Below, one piece after another: positions 1 to 8,795 of a stretch of DNA of 64,000 nucleotides. The DNA comes from Marimicrobium sp913061115 (GTDB lineage Bacteria > Pseudomonadota > Gammaproteobacteria > Pseudomonadales > Halieaceae). Where the stretch lies: positions 372,001-436,000 of the forward strand of contig NZ_CP159826.1 of assembly GCF_047729875.1 (NCBI RefSeq). The letters are read 5' to 3'. The translations under genes were made by a program, and so were the position numbers. A model generated the notes under the pieces. That model searched no databases. It worked only from the letters and a program-made list of their open reading frames with translations, and was not told the origin of the DNA. Each line of letters begins with the position of its first letter. Position 1 is the first letter of the stretch.

Positions 1-96
1 GATATTAGAATGATCTTTAATTCTTTTGTAGAGCATGACGAAGTCACTCGCGCCACATAATGCACAAGATTCAAGTGTGGTTTCTCTGCTGCCCAT
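1..96 (-). CDS. Zinc-ribbon protein, N-terminus only (cut by window edge)
   Basis: An open frame reads from an ATG at 96 to the window edge (32 codons, no stop). It is preceded by a strong AGGAG ribosome site six bases upstream. The peptide has a CxxCG motif followed by an 'F.MLYK' stretch, the usual N-terminal zinc knuckle of many class I SAM methyltransferases and sugar-pathway enzymes. The family is inferred from this start alone, and the rest of the gene lies outside the window. Confidence 0.5.
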   Translation of the reverse strand, partial: MGSRETTLESCALCGASDFVMLYKRIKDHSNI

Positions 97-770
97 TTTT
101 CGCTCCTGTCATAGCCCTATTATTTTATCAGCGTATAGAGAATTAAAGGAAGAATATTTTTTTAGTAATGAAGCCAGGCTGCAATAAACTAACGGCAGAA
201 AACATTCAGGCCTGCTTGCATTAGCGCGGAATTTTAACCAAAATTTATAGCTGTCGTCCCATAATCTATCTGACCGTATCACTGGAAAATTTAAATATCA
301 ATATAATTTATGCTGCGGGGGATCGATTAAAGCAGCGCGGATTTCGGTCGCCGAAGCTGTAACTAAATTTGCGTAACTGCCTAACATTAACCCAAACGCT
401 TGATGAGGATGGGCAGGTTGTGGACAAGAAAGAGGCACAGGCAATCACCTAATCGCGGCCTCTGACTGCGGTTTATCCTATCGTTTACCTGCACTGGATT
501 TTCGTACCAACCGTATCAGATAGGAAGGACTTTGAGCTCAAAAGGCCACGTGCAGGCACCCAGTCTTCCGTCAAGCATAGGAAATATGAACGGGGTGTGT
601 TGACTAGGTCATCGACTCGTTCCTGAGCCGGCCCTGACAGCTTCGCGAAGATGTTATCTACTGTCCCGACATCGTACTCGCATCATTGAGGAAGTCATTC
701 ATGTTCGTTCATTGTTGAATGCGCGAGGCAAGCGCGGTGACGATGCAAGAGGCCTCGCTTTCGCGCCTAT
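97..770. other. Non-coding stretch, no gene recognised
   Basis: About 670 bases, AT-rich near its left end, with stops in all frames. A short open piece near 381-451 encodes an acidic DEDG/DKKEA-like peptide but has no start or family I recognise. The first ~40 bases hold the upstream signals of the gene running off the left edge. It looks like decayed DNA. Confidence 0.4.
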
Positions 771-1568
771 TTAATGGTGCGTCACGTAGTCGTGCGGATC
801 TTCGCCGCGGACCAGGCGGTAGTCGTCACGAGGGCAGTACTTGTCGAGCGTATGCTTGTGGCCACCCCAGATGTCCTCGCAGCGAGCGTTGGCGAAGTGG
901 ATAGCAATGGCCCGACGTAGCCCTTCCGTCTTGTTGAAGCCTGAGCCGTGGATGATATTCGAGTGAAAGAACACCGTATCACCAGCCTCCATCTCGATGT
1001 GGACCCGGGCGCTCGTGTCCACGCCCTTCACGCCGAGGAAGAGGTGATTCTTGTGCTCCCAATCCGGATAGTCGTGGTCGTGTGTTTCGCCCTTGTGACT
1101 CCCCGGGATCATCACGAGGCAACCGTTTTCACGAGTGATGGGCTCGAGAGCTGACCAGACTCCGACGATGGAATCCGCGGGGCGGAAGGGAAAGTAGATG
1201 AGATCCTGATGCAGCGGGTGCCGCCCATCAACGTGGGGCGGCTTATTGAGATACATGCTGTTCATGGAAATGAGGTCGGGCCCAATCAATTGTTCCACTT
1301 GGTTCAGCAGGGGCGCGAAGGCCGAGTACTTGCGCAGCACCGGATCGGCCTGAACAAAGTTCATCTTGCTGATGCCGTGAGCCTTGGTCTTCGGCGTGAC
1401 CAGGCCCTTTGCCACCTCGACATTTCTGACCACCTGCATGTTCTCGGCAGGTTCGCAGACGCCGTCCGCTACGTCGGCAAAGCGCTGATTCAGCTCAGCA
1501 ATCAGGTCCGCCGGCAATAGGCCGCGGCGAACGACATAACCGTTTTCAAAATACTCGTCTCTCATCAT
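771..1568 (-). CDS. Phytanoyl-CoA dioxygenase family (PhyH) protein
   Basis: This 265-residue protein is a member of the Fe(II)/2-oxoglutarate dioxygenase superfamily of PhyH type. The metal triad is visible as H120-x-D122 and H207, and the Arg pair near 218-219 would bind 2-oxoglutarate. The family hydroxylates substrates next to a carboxyl or CoA thioester, or small metabolites. The substrate here cannot be told. Two Met codons stand at the start (1568 and 1565). A perfect 7-bp inverted repeat lies about 20-40 bases upstream and may be an operator. The gene stands alone with no operon partner. Confidence 0.85.
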   Translation of the reverse strand: MMRDEYFENGYVVRRGLLPADLIAELNQRFADVADGVCEPAENMQVVRNVEVAKGLVTPKTKAHGISKMNFVQADPVLRKYSAFAPLLNQVEQLIGPDLISMNSMYLNKPPHVDGRHPLHQDLIYFPFRPADSIVGVWSALEPITRENGCLVMIPGSHKGETHDHDYPDWEHKNHLFLGVKGVDTSARVHIEMEAGDTVFFHSNIIHGSGFNKTEGLRRAIAIHFANARCEDIWGGHKHTLDKYCPRDDYRLVRGEDPHDYVTHH

Positions 1569-1588
1569 TCCTCGCGATTTATTTGAGG

Positions 1589-1607
1589 CCTATACGATGA
1601 GTATAGG
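1589..1607. promoter_or_regulatory. Inverted repeat upstream of the PhyH gene
   Basis: CCTATAC and GTATAGG form perfect 7-bp arms around a 5-base spacer, 21 bases before the PhyH start. The size and position suit a repressor operator. No regulator is adjacent, so the role is inferred. Confidence 0.35.
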
Positions 1608-1886
1608 GCAAAAAACCCACTGTTGTGAGTAGAGTTTCTGGCTGATTTTGCTAATTGAACATTAGAGCTTCGTAAAAAGCTTACCCATTGTCCTAACTAT
1701 GTGCAGTTACCCGTAAGGAGACCATTCGTATCTGTTTATTCCTGAAGGAGCGCCCGCAACAGTCCGTCCCATGCGGTTGTTTAGCGTCCTTGCTGATTGT
1801 GCGTTGTAGTTTTAGATTTGCTTGAAGCCCATAGGGGCAATGTCGCTGGCGATGAAGGATAGTGGCTTGGTATAAAAGGCGATTGC

Positions 1887-2150
1887 GTGTTATTTGATGT
1901 AGGTTATAAATGGAAGATGGGACAGTTTAGTGAGCAACCTTGGAAAATTGAACACACCTATCTGCTGGAGGTGCACGGTATGCCAGCCATGAAATTACGA
2001 ATGGAAATTCACTCGCTCAAAGACTGTGTTGCTAACAGATTAAAAGATACTATGCCCTTAGGCATGGTGATTGCCGGCATGTTTGTCGTCAAGGCAGTAC
2101 CGCGACCGTGTATGCTGATCTCTAACACTGACTATCTAACGTATCCAACT
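1887..2150 (+). pseudogene. Relic of a dihydrodipicolinate-reductase-like gene (C-terminal part)
   Basis: The frame from 1887 encodes a stretch matching the C-terminal part of the 'dihydrodipicolinate reductase-like'/2,4-diaminopentanoate dehydrogenase family. It shows a W.IE..Y.LEV.G.P strand, then a GM.IAGMFVV.AVP segment like the family's conserved 'AM.AVNAIPAVC', and a TYPTI ending like 'LTYLDLPTI'. The N-terminal NAD(P)-binding domain is absent, and the frame runs on into the end of the convergent membrane gene. I read it as a truncated, decayed gene. The assignment rests on remembered motifs only. Confidence 0.4.
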
Positions 2151-2758
2151 ATCGAAATGAAATGGCATATGGATCCAGATAGAACGAACAAATGCCAGAT
2201 CCCATGAGCATGGCGAAGCTTGCTCTGATTATCGAGTATATAAAAAAGAATGCCGACTGTGTAGGCTACTCCACCAGCAGTTAACCAGGCTAAACCAGCA
2301 GTGGGGAGTGTTGCCCGAAGATCTGAATAGCTGAGCGCACAAAGCCAGCCCATGACGAGATAAATCAAAATCTGCAGCCATTCAATACGATTGCGAACCA
2401 AAACATCTAGCAGCAAACCGACAACTGCCATAAGCCATATCAGCGCCAGTATGAACGCACCATTACGATTATGAAGGGACACTAGCATATAGGGTGTATA
2501 GGTTCCTGCGATTAACAAGTAAATCGCAACGTGATCGAGTTTCTGGAAGATTCTTTTTAATTTCGGCGGATGAAAGCTGTGATACAACGTGGACATTGTG
2601 TACAAGAGGACCAAAGTAAACCCAAAGACGACGAACCCAATAAGTAGCGGTGTATTCTGTTCTACAATACCGATAGTTATTAAGGAGCCAAAGCCGACCA
2701 GGGCCAGAACTGCACCGACTAAATGCGTAATGCTATTAAGTTTTTCACCATTGTACAT
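2132..2758 (-). CDS. Hemolysin III / PAQR family membrane protein
   Basis: A 208-residue polytopic protein with about seven hydrophobic segments. The family's metal-site residues are visible: H60 in a STLYHS-like motif, D75-H76, and H185/H189 in the last segment. Bacterial members (YqfA, hemolysin III) are related to eukaryotic adiponectin/progestin receptors and are thought to be membrane hydrolases (ceramidase-like) or to affect membrane homeostasis. Length is normal for the family. The gene is monocistronic, and its 3' end overlaps the relic on the other strand. Confidence 0.85.
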   Translation of the reverse strand: MYNGEKLNSITHLVGAVLALVGFGSLITIGIVEQNTPLLIGFVVFGFTLVLLYTMSTLYHSFHPPKLKRIFQKLDHVAIYLLIAGTYTPYMLVSLHNRNGAFILALIWLMAVVGLLLDVLVRNRIEWLQILIYLVMGWLCALSYSDLRATLPTAGLAWLTAGGVAYTVGILFYILDNQSKLRHAHGIWHLFVLSGSICHFISIVGYVR

Positions 2759-2968
2759 ATTCTAATTAGACCACAATCCTATCTGTCGTCGCCAAACTTT
2801 ATGCTAATTACCATGCAGAATTTCATGGACGTGAACTACGTCAGATCAGTCTGGCGGGAAGCGGTGCTGACCTAATACACTGATCGTCGCTCAGGCCCGC
2901 TTAAACTGTTCAATTTTATATCTATGTCTGATTTTCCCCTGTCTGAAATTATATCGATGTCTCATGGT

Positions 2969-3005
2969 GCCCTACTGTGTGCCACCCAGTAGCACACAGT
3001 AGGGC
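2969..3005. repeat. Perfect 14-bp inverted repeat (hairpin)
   Basis: Arms at 2969-2982 and 2992-3005 are perfect complements around a 9-base loop. No T-run follows on either strand, so it is not a standard terminator. It lies between the PAQR gene and a gene fragment in a relic-rich region and may be a mobile-element end or a protein-binding site. Confidence 0.5.
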
Positions 3006-3020
3006 GCAGAGCGTAGGTAG

Positions 3021-3212
3021 TTGACATTGTGGCAAATTGAACGCCAAGCGTTAGCGCAGAAAACCATCATGGATGCTCATGATCCGGAATTTGACACAGC
3101 GTATCGCGTTGATGCTGACAGTGGCAGAGTGGACGACTCGTTGGATAAATGCTCGGGCACAGTCAATCCTGATCAGTTAGATGCCGATGACGATGGTATC
3201 GATGACCTATAG
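3021..3212 (+). pseudogene. Fragment with thrombospondin type-3 (calcium-binding) repeat
   Basis: The 63-codon frame ends in a typical TSP3 repeat (D.C.GT.N.DQ.D.D.DGI.D). Such repeats bind Ca2+ and occur in tandem in large secreted or outer-membrane proteins, usually before an OmpA or sorting domain. Here there is one repeat, no signal peptide and no further domain, so this is probably a surviving fragment. A hairpin terminator follows at 3253. Confidence 0.45.
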
Positions 3213-3252
3213 GAACTTCCACGGGATTGCTGAGATAGCTTGCGGTGAAGTC

Positions 3253-3274
3253 GCCCGCCTCTGTGCGGGCTTTG
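3253..3274 (+). terminator. Intrinsic terminator after the TSP3 fragment
   Basis: GCCCGC and GCGGGC form a 6-bp GC stem around a 6-base loop, followed by TTTGTATT. It sits about 40 bases after the stop of the TSP3 fragment and supports the idea that a real gene once ended here. Confidence 0.5.
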
Positions 3275-3327
3275 TATTGCCCTGAATTTTATCTGACCAC
3301 ACTGACCGGCGACGTTGTTAAGCACTT

Positions 3328-3717
3328 CTAGTTCTGCTGCTGATTCAAGGTGAAGCAGCGAATGCCCAGTTCCAGCGCCCTCGCCATCTCTTCAGGCTTT
3401 TTGCTGACACCAGAAAATACGACTTGGGATGGATCGCCGCCAGCGGCGACTACCCGTTCCAGCTCACCACCCGAGATGATATCGAACCCTGCGCCTAGTT
3501 TAGCCAGTATACTAAGTACCGCTAGATTGGAGTTGGCCTTTACTGCGTAGCAAATCAGGTGCTTGGCACCTCCAAGCGCTTGTCGGTATTCCATGAAGGC
3601 ATCTTCCAGCGCCGATCGGGACTAAATATAGCAAAGCGTAGCGCGGGCGGCAGCGATCGCTCTGACGGCAACATTTTCCGCGTACAGACTGCTCTCACGA
3701 TACGTAAAATAGCCCAT
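3328..3717 (-). pseudogene. lysA: lysA relic (diaminopimelate decarboxylase N-terminus)
   Basis: Reading leftwards from an ATG at 3717, the sequence encodes the LysA start (a YR..SLYAE.VA...IAAR-like stretch). A frameshift follows near 3620-3650, then about 95 in-frame residues ending at 3328. These include the PLP-lysine motif YAVKAN and GGEL. The protein stops at about residue 115 of an expected ~415, so it cannot be functional. In Pseudomonas lysA lies divergent from cyaY, as here, so this is the true old neighbour. An intact lysA presumably exists elsewhere, which I cannot see. Confidence 0.8.
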
Positions 3718-3842
3718 TGGTGAGACTCGGTTCAGGACACCAATGGTAAGTGCAAGTAGCATGAAGATATGAGAATAAGTCATGACGCTGCTCTAGCCTG
3801 TAATGGTGCACGTTATACCGTCCGCTGGTAAGCGCTGCGAAC

Positions 3843-4284
3843 AGCCCTTATTATTGAATTATGCACACTCTAGCGGACCAAGTCCTGTGACAACTGAATC
3901 AGAATTCAATGCGTTGATAGAACAGACCTTTGAGGCGTTGGAAGAGGCCTTGGATCAGATTGATACGGATATCGACTATCAGCTAGCTGGCAGCGTGCTC
4001 ACCGTCGAGTTCGACAATGAAACAAAACTGGTGTTCAGTCGTCAGCCACCAACACGGCAGTTATGGCTAGCGGCGCGCTCCGGGGGTTTTCACTTTGCCT
4101 ATGATGAAGCCGTGGGCGATTGGCGCGGAACCCGCGATGGGCAGTTGTTTCGACCTTTTGTGGTTGATCAGATGCAGGTTCAGGGTGGCGTTACTTTTGA
4201 GTGGCTTTGATCTTTTGGCCCAGACGGTGCGAGCACACCGAATACAGAGAATCGCAGGATTCCTGGCCAGTCGTGGCGCACTAT
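3843..4284 (+). repeat. Direct repeat copy 1: cyaY plus DUF3187 stub
   Basis: This segment matches about 12,693-13,134, at an offset of exactly 8,850 bp across the cyaY coding part. By hand alignment the coding part is nearly identical and the flanks are more diverged. The copy ends inside the signal-peptide region of the DUF3187 gene that follows cyaY copy 2: its TVRA.RIQ.IAG match continues here and then runs into a stop. Confidence 0.85.
3887..4210 (+). CDS. cyaY: CyaY (frataxin), copy 1
   Basis: Bacterial frataxin: a small acidic protein that binds iron and regulates or feeds Fe-S cluster assembly by IscS/IscU. I chose the GTG at 3887 (107 residues, the usual length), not the longer frame from 3803. 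The extension has no family counterpart, and the second copy has a GTG at the same place. The acidic first helix (E..F..L.E...D..D.D) and the conserved SGGFHFAYD/W-T-RDG core are intact. It differs from copy 2 at five residues near the N-terminus; the last ~73 residues are identical. Confidence 0.85.
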   Translation: MTTESEFNALIEQTFEALEEALDQIDTDIDYQLAGSVLTVEFDNETKLVFSRQPPTRQLWLAARSGGFHFAYDEAVGDWRGTRDGQLFRPFVVDQMQVQGGVTFEWL

Positions 4285-4286
4285 GA
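4211..4286 (+). pseudogene. Stub of the DUF3187 gene start
   Basis: Directly after cyaY copy 1, the sequence repeats the signal-peptide start of the DUF3187 outer-membrane protein found at 13,077 (a VRA.RIQ.IAG match, then a diverged part) and stops at 4284-4286. It marks the right edge of the left repeat copy. Confidence 0.65.
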
Positions 4287-4573
4287 CGCTCAATAATTCT
4301 TTGAAATTTCGCTTTTGGAATACCGCTATTGTCAGTACTGCCGAAAACCCGAGTTTTCACAGGTCAATCAATAGAAGTACTACTGGGAAATCGTATGGTG
4401 TAGCGTTTTGCGTGCCCTCGTTGGTGAGTGGGCAAGTAACTCAACACTGTGAGTCATTTGGGCTCGAGTTTAGGATGTATGGAGTATGCCATCTTTAGGC
4501 CGCGAAACGGCAAGACCGAGCACTTGTCCGCGGAGTCACTTGGCTTGCAGCCACCCTTTTCTCGTATTAGCAT
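4287..4573. other. Non-coding stretch after the left cyaY copy
   Basis: About 290 bases with no recognisable gene. It is the left boundary of the DNA lying between the two cyaY copies. No clean inverted repeats or target-site duplication were seen. Confidence 0.4.
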
Positions 4574-5479
4574 ATGTATTCAAAAGTGATGGTGAGGACA
4601 TATGATTGTATGAAGTTTTCTCTGGAATTGTTTCAACGCACCCGTCGCGGTGCCGAAACTACTCAGCGGCCTATCATTGTTGCGTTGTTCTTGGTTATTT
4701 TTGGCGTCGGGTATGCGCTAACGACTAATGAGGTAAATGCTCGTGAGTCGAATCCTATTCTTAAAGCTGATTTCATGTTTACTGATGATTTTGAGCGAGA
4801 TAATGCCGGCGACCTTGGTGGTGATTGGTTGGATTGTGCTAATGTCATGCCAGACAGTTTTGATCCATTGGGAGTCTACGATGGCGGGGTCGTCATTTCT
4901 GACCCATACACTAGGCCAGGAAAATATGCTCAGCCTCCGCTGGTTCACCCGGGAAAAGATGGAGAGATTTATCCTGGTATTGGGTGCGCCTATATTGACA
5001 CAGGCGCAACGACTGTTTCCGTCAAAATGGTATGGAGCGGAAATTATGGAGCAGAGAAGGGCCCACTGCTTTTTCATGTTGAGTCCACTCCACTATTGTA
5101 CGTGACACCCTCCAATCCGCGGTTTGGTTTTGGTGCGTGGATATCGCAGCTTTTTGGTGTCCCGGTGGTGTTCGTGGGTTACATCGCCTCCCCGCCGGAG
5201 AACTTCGAGGTGATTGCGACAGCTAGGCTGCCTGAACACAAGACTGGTACGCCACGAGAGATAGAACTCAGGGCTGAAAAACCAGGTAAGGTTACTATGT
5301 GGGTGGATGGGCAGCAACTGCTGTTCAACTCCGACGAGCTTGCTTGGGTGGACGTCGACCCGACCATGATTCACAGTACGCTCCATGGAGTTGCAGTTGA
5401 TGCGCATTTCGTAGCGCCTCAATCAAACATACCAACAATAAAAGGTATTGAAACAGTCACGATAAGAAGCTTAGATTAG
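4574..5479 (+). CDS. Secreted or membrane-anchored protein of unknown function
   Basis: This 301-residue protein has a basic N-terminus followed by a hydrophobic segment at about 33-52, so it is probably exported or anchored by an uncleaved signal. The body has a 'DDFER.NAGDLGGDW' start typical of concanavalin-like (LamG/DUF1080-type) beta-sandwich domains. It also shows an 'IELRAEKPGKVTMWVDG' strand pair like those where a ligand-coat function is described. I do not recognise a specific family. A start at residue 13 (KFSLEL) is possible. It lies in the island between the cyaY copies with no partner. Confidence 0.6.
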   Translation: MYSKVMVRTYDCMKFSLELFQRTRRGAETTQRPIIVALFLVIFGVGYALTTNEVNARESNPILKADFMFTDDFERDNAGDLGGDWLDCANVMPDSFDPLGVYDGGVVISDPYTRPGKYAQPPLVHPGKDGEIYPGIGCAYIDTGATTVSVKMVWSGNYGAEKGPLLFHVESTPLLYVTPSNPRFGFGAWISQLFGVPVVFVGYIASPPENFEVIATARLPEHKTGTPREIELRAEKPGKVTMWVDGQQLLFNSDELAWVDVDPTMIHSTLHGVAVDAHFVAPQSNIPTIKGIETVTIRSLD

Positions 5480-5533
5480 CTGGACATTGTCCCTGCCGCA
5501 AAATAGCAGGGTGAATACCACCTTAAACACTAC

Positions 5534-5602
5534 TTACCTTAAGGCTACGGATTCCTCTTTCAACGCTTTCGGGTACTGCCTGTAGCTTCGTTGTTGCGCC
5601 AT
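5534..5602 (-). pseudogene. IS3-family OrfA start fragment
   Basis: A 22-codon frame with a ribosome-site-like GAGG upstream encodes a basic start resembling IS3-family OrfA proteins (R-x-Y-x-P-x-x-L/F-K-E-E-x-V). It stops at once. It lies downstream of OrfB remnants in the same orientation, so it belongs to a second IS copy or a rearrangement. Confidence 0.45.
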
Positions 5603-5639
5603 AAGTAACACCTCTATGATTGATTATATTGTCACGCAT

Positions 5640-5970
5640 AAAAGTGTCCGGGTCCATTGGACCAGAACAATAACGTATAGTGCCGTTGTAGCGTTCGATG
5701 TAGGCCTCCTAGTGCAGCTTGCCGGGTCAGATTAATTCAGTCTGAATGCGTCGCCCCGACCTTATCCTCTAATTCAGCCCTAGTTCAACGTAAATACGTC
5801 AGATCCGTTTGGGATTCCAGCCAAATTTTTTTGACACTGTGCAGATAGCCACGAAATAGGCCGAAGCCCAACTCGTTCTGGTTGTGCGTTAGTCGAGTCA
5901 GCCACTTGGCAATCTCAGCAGAATTATCAGACAAGATTAACTGCCTGCGTCTCGTTCGTCGCACTTGCGC
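5640..5970 (-). mobile_element. Dead IS3-family transposase OrfB
   Basis: Read on the minus strand, 5,966 to ~5,735 encodes the N-terminal OrfB region typical of the IS3 group: RRR.LILSDN, a WLTRLT stretch, GFGL. After one frameshift come FGWNPKRI-stop-RIY.EL.LN-stop-RI. After a gap, 5,720-5,660 gives 'EAYIERYNGTIRY', the C-terminal motif around the last catalytic Glu. The element has a frameshift, at least two stops and a large internal deletion, so it is not active. Confidence 0.75.
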
Positions 5971-6206
5971 TTGATGGTGACTTCGTTAAGCCTTGCCCTG
6001 CGTCACTTTTAGCATTGAAATACTCATGTAAAAGCAGCATGATTCTTTGCAAATAGCTGCTTCGACAAATGTGGAATTACAATTTCGCGGATATGAGCGA
6101 GGCCTGCATTGATTCGTCAGCTCTGAGACACTCGACCAACGGCTGAATGCATCATTGCAACCCTGCCAGCTTACATTGTTCGTTGAGTCGAATTAGTATA
6201 GTTGAC
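5971..6206. other. Non-coding remainder between IS relic and membrane gene
   Basis: No gene recognised. Minus-strand frames are broken by stops. It may include more of the decayed IS and the end of transcription of the gene at 6,207. Confidence 0.3.
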
Positions 6207-8795
6207 TTACCAACTTTCAGCACCCTTCGAATAGATAGCAATACCCGTGCAGTTCGAACCACTCCTCTTTGGATCCATGAGCATGGGGTAGTCCGTTGCA
6301 GCAATCTGACAGGATAGAGGGAAAGGATTCTGTGCCAATAGTTTATAGTCTTGTCCATTGGATTTGTATATATAGTTAGTACTGCCGTCCACACTGTCTC
6401 TCTGGTCTCGAGGAAGTTCGGAAATGTAGCTTGGCGTTAGTCCTTGTATCCATTGTGATTTGCTTTCTCCCAAGTTTGAATAAAGACCATCCCAGCCATT
6501 ACGTGCCTGAGTTGCAGAGCCTTTCTTGCTCGAAGCAGGGTAATAGCCATTCTCCGAGTAATAATGGTCTAAAGCATTTTTGATTGAGAAAAAATCTGAT
6601 TTAACCTGAGTGAGATACTCATGAGAATGATGCTGGACTGGCTGACAGCCGGGATCGTCGTTAGATGGCGCGCATTTACAAAGGAACGTTGTTGACTCGC
6701 CCGCGAAAGTCGGCGCAGTTGTAATACTCTTGATTCTAATCTCAGGCACTTTATTCGCCGTTGCAAACCAACGGATGTTATCGGGTACCCTAGTACTGAT
6801 GCATAGTTCATCACGGTGTCGAGACTCGCTTTGCCAAGTTCTCAGATCACTATCAGTCCATACACTTGTGGTAGGTGAGATGATGTCAGTTGCGGACCTG
6901 AGACCTGTGAGGAAGAAATCACCTTCATCGGAGTCGACTCTGTTATACGGTAGGTGGCCGAAGGGGGACGAGAGCGCATAAAAACCCGTGGGGACTACTT
7001 CCCTGTCGCCCAGCGCCAACCGAATTTCTGCCTGACGTGCGATACCTTTCGCATAGTGTTTGACCGCCCAATCTTGTTCATTCTCGAGCGAAGAATACCG
7101 ACCGATCACAAATCGATAGGCCTCGTTACGAGAGCTATCATTCGGCGAAATACCGAATGGAGCGAGACTCGGGACCTCATGTCTTTCCGGCTGAACTTGC
7201 AACCATGCAGTAAGGTTATGAGTGTCGGGGAGTGTTAAAAGCGGTATTAGGTATCTTTTCACTTGGTGATGAGAACCATAGAGGACGGCAACGGTTAACA
7301 TCGCAGCAATGAAAGTGGTCATAGTTGTAAAAGTGGATCTTTCCCCGGCCCAACGGAGATAGAAAATTATATATGCTACAAACATGGGTACCATCATGAA
7401 GGCAGAGCTTTGAATATGCGAACTATCGGAGCGCAGGTAGCTTATTAGATTAAGGCTAGTTGCGGAGGCGATAATCGCAGCGAAGATGGCGATGTCTCGC
7501 ATGTAAAATTGATTCGCCTGAGCACTAGAAATTAAATGTATGGCGGCAGCAAGTATGGGTACACCCAAGACTATGATTCCAACGAAGATTAGTCCGGACG
7601 TATTATTTGCGAGTTTTTGTGTGTCGGTAAAGAATAGTGAGCTTGCACCTGCGAACACTCGTCCTGAATATTCAGTATATAAGTTGAAAAAATCTAAAAC
7701 TCTGTCAAAGCCATAAAAACAGACGATCAGAACAAAGAATGTAGTGGCAAACGTAGCAATAAAAAGCAGGTACGACTTGATATAATTTTTTAAAGTGCAT
7801 GTACGAAATCGGAGTAATAGGATAAAAACTAAGCTATAAGAGATGATGCCGCCGCCAAACATTTCCTGGCTTATTATTGCAAAAACAGACCAAGCCATTC
7901 CTAGTATAACGAGCTTCAAGTACTTTCGAGAAGGTTTTGAATCCGTCGTCAAAATTCGAGCAAGAATAACGCTAAATATCGGTATCATCATCCACCGGTG
8001 CAGAAGCCCCCATCCTGGCCAAGCGAAATTGTATAGTATGCTGAAGGCGGAGAAAGCTGAGAGGAAAATGATGGACCCGAACAAAGGACCTGTGAGGATG
8101 ACGATAAACCCGCAAAAGGCAACTAGTGTGATCAAGTTCAACAATAGTTGGATTCGATATGCATCGGCCAAAGTGAGCGAAAAAATATCGGTTAGTTTCC
8201 CCATTAGATAGAGCATCCCTGGGCCATACTGGGTTGGCGTTTCGAGATAGAGTATTTTGCCGTGCTCCAAGTATTGAGAAAGTGGGGCGAGCAGAACCGT
8301 CAAGTGAGAATCAAGGCTCCCGTTTATTATGGTGGAGCCAAATAAGGAGTTGAAGTATGGGAGGAATACACTTGTGAAAGAGATATAGGAAAAAGCAAAA
8401 AATAGTAGTAATTTGATAGGCCAATATGCGTTGACGTATAATTTGGATCCAGTAGGTATTATATGAGCTGGTGCTATCTCTGGCCCTATTAGATTGATAA
8501 GCGCCAAGCGTGTTGTAACAAAGAAAACGATATAGATGTATAGGAAGATGAGGGGGCGTGTGTTGCTTGACTCCCAAAGCAATACCCCTTCGTTTGTCAA
8601 CCACTGTGGTTGATAAAAATTATTGTAGTAGATGAACGCAAGCACGAAAAGAATGAACGCCGCTAGATCGAACACCAGCAGTACTTTCCGACTACTGTGG
8701 GCATCTCCCGAATGTGGGCTGCAAGGGAAAGAGGAAAGTAACTGCATTTCTAATGGGCCTGCAAATATTTTTGTGTAACTGGCTAAGCTAATCAA
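6207..8795 (-). CDS. Polytopic membrane protein fused to a pseudopilin-like C-terminal domain
   Basis: An 862-residue protein. Residues ~25-520 contain many hydrophobic segments with short loops, like glycosyltransferase (GT-C) or O-antigen-polymerase type membrane enzymes; no diagnostic DD/DE motif was pinned down. After a periplasmic-like region, residues ~733-862 look like the globular part of a type II secretion major pseudopilin: a helix with 'ALDHYYSENGYYP', a W.GL...LPRDQ stretch, 'YIYKSNGQDYKLLA', and a C-terminal MDP.R.....AIYS.GA..W. There is no prepilin leader at the protein's own N-terminus. AT-rich codon use and isolation between dead IS elements suggest acquired DNA. Function unknown; surface glycan work is a guess. 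Confidence 0.7.
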   Translation of the reverse strand: MISLASYTKIFAGPLEMQLLSSFPCSPHSGDAHSSRKVLLVFDLAAFILFVLAFIYYNNFYQPQWLTNEGVLLWESSNTRPLIFLYIYIVFFVTTRLALINLIGPEIAPAHIIPTGSKLYVNAYWPIKLLLFFAFSYISFTSVFLPYFNSLFGSTIINGSLDSHLTVLLAPLSQYLEHGKILYLETPTQYGPGMLYLMGKLTDIFSLTLADAYRIQLLLNLITLVAFCGFIVILTGPLFGSIIFLSAFSAFSILYNFAWPGWGLLHRWMMIPIFSVILARILTTDSKPSRKYLKLVILGMAWSVFAIISQEMFGGGIISYSLVFILLLRFRTCTLKNYIKSYLLFIATFATTFFVLIVCFYGFDRVLDFFNLYTEYSGRVFAGASSLFFTDTQKLANNTSGLIFVGIIVLGVPILAAAIHLISSAQANQFYMRDIAIFAAIIASATSLNLISYLRSDSSHIQSSAFMMVPMFVAYIIFYLRWAGERSTFTTMTTFIAAMLTVAVLYGSHHQVKRYLIPLLTLPDTHNLTAWLQVQPERHEVPSLAPFGISPNDSSRNEAYRFVIGRYSSLENEQDWAVKHYAKGIARQAEIRLALGDREVVPTGFYALSSPFGHLPYNRVDSDEGDFFLTGLRSATDIISPTTSVWTDSDLRTWQSESRHRDELCISTRVPDNIRWFATANKVPEIRIKSITTAPTFAGESTTFLCKCAPSNDDPGCQPVQHHSHEYLTQVKSDFFSIKNALDHYYSENGYYPASSKKGSATQARNGWDGLYSNLGESKSQWIQGLTPSYISELPRDQRDSVDGSTNYIYKSNGQDYKLLAQNPFPLSCQIAATDYPMLMDPKRSGSNCTGIAIYSKGAESW

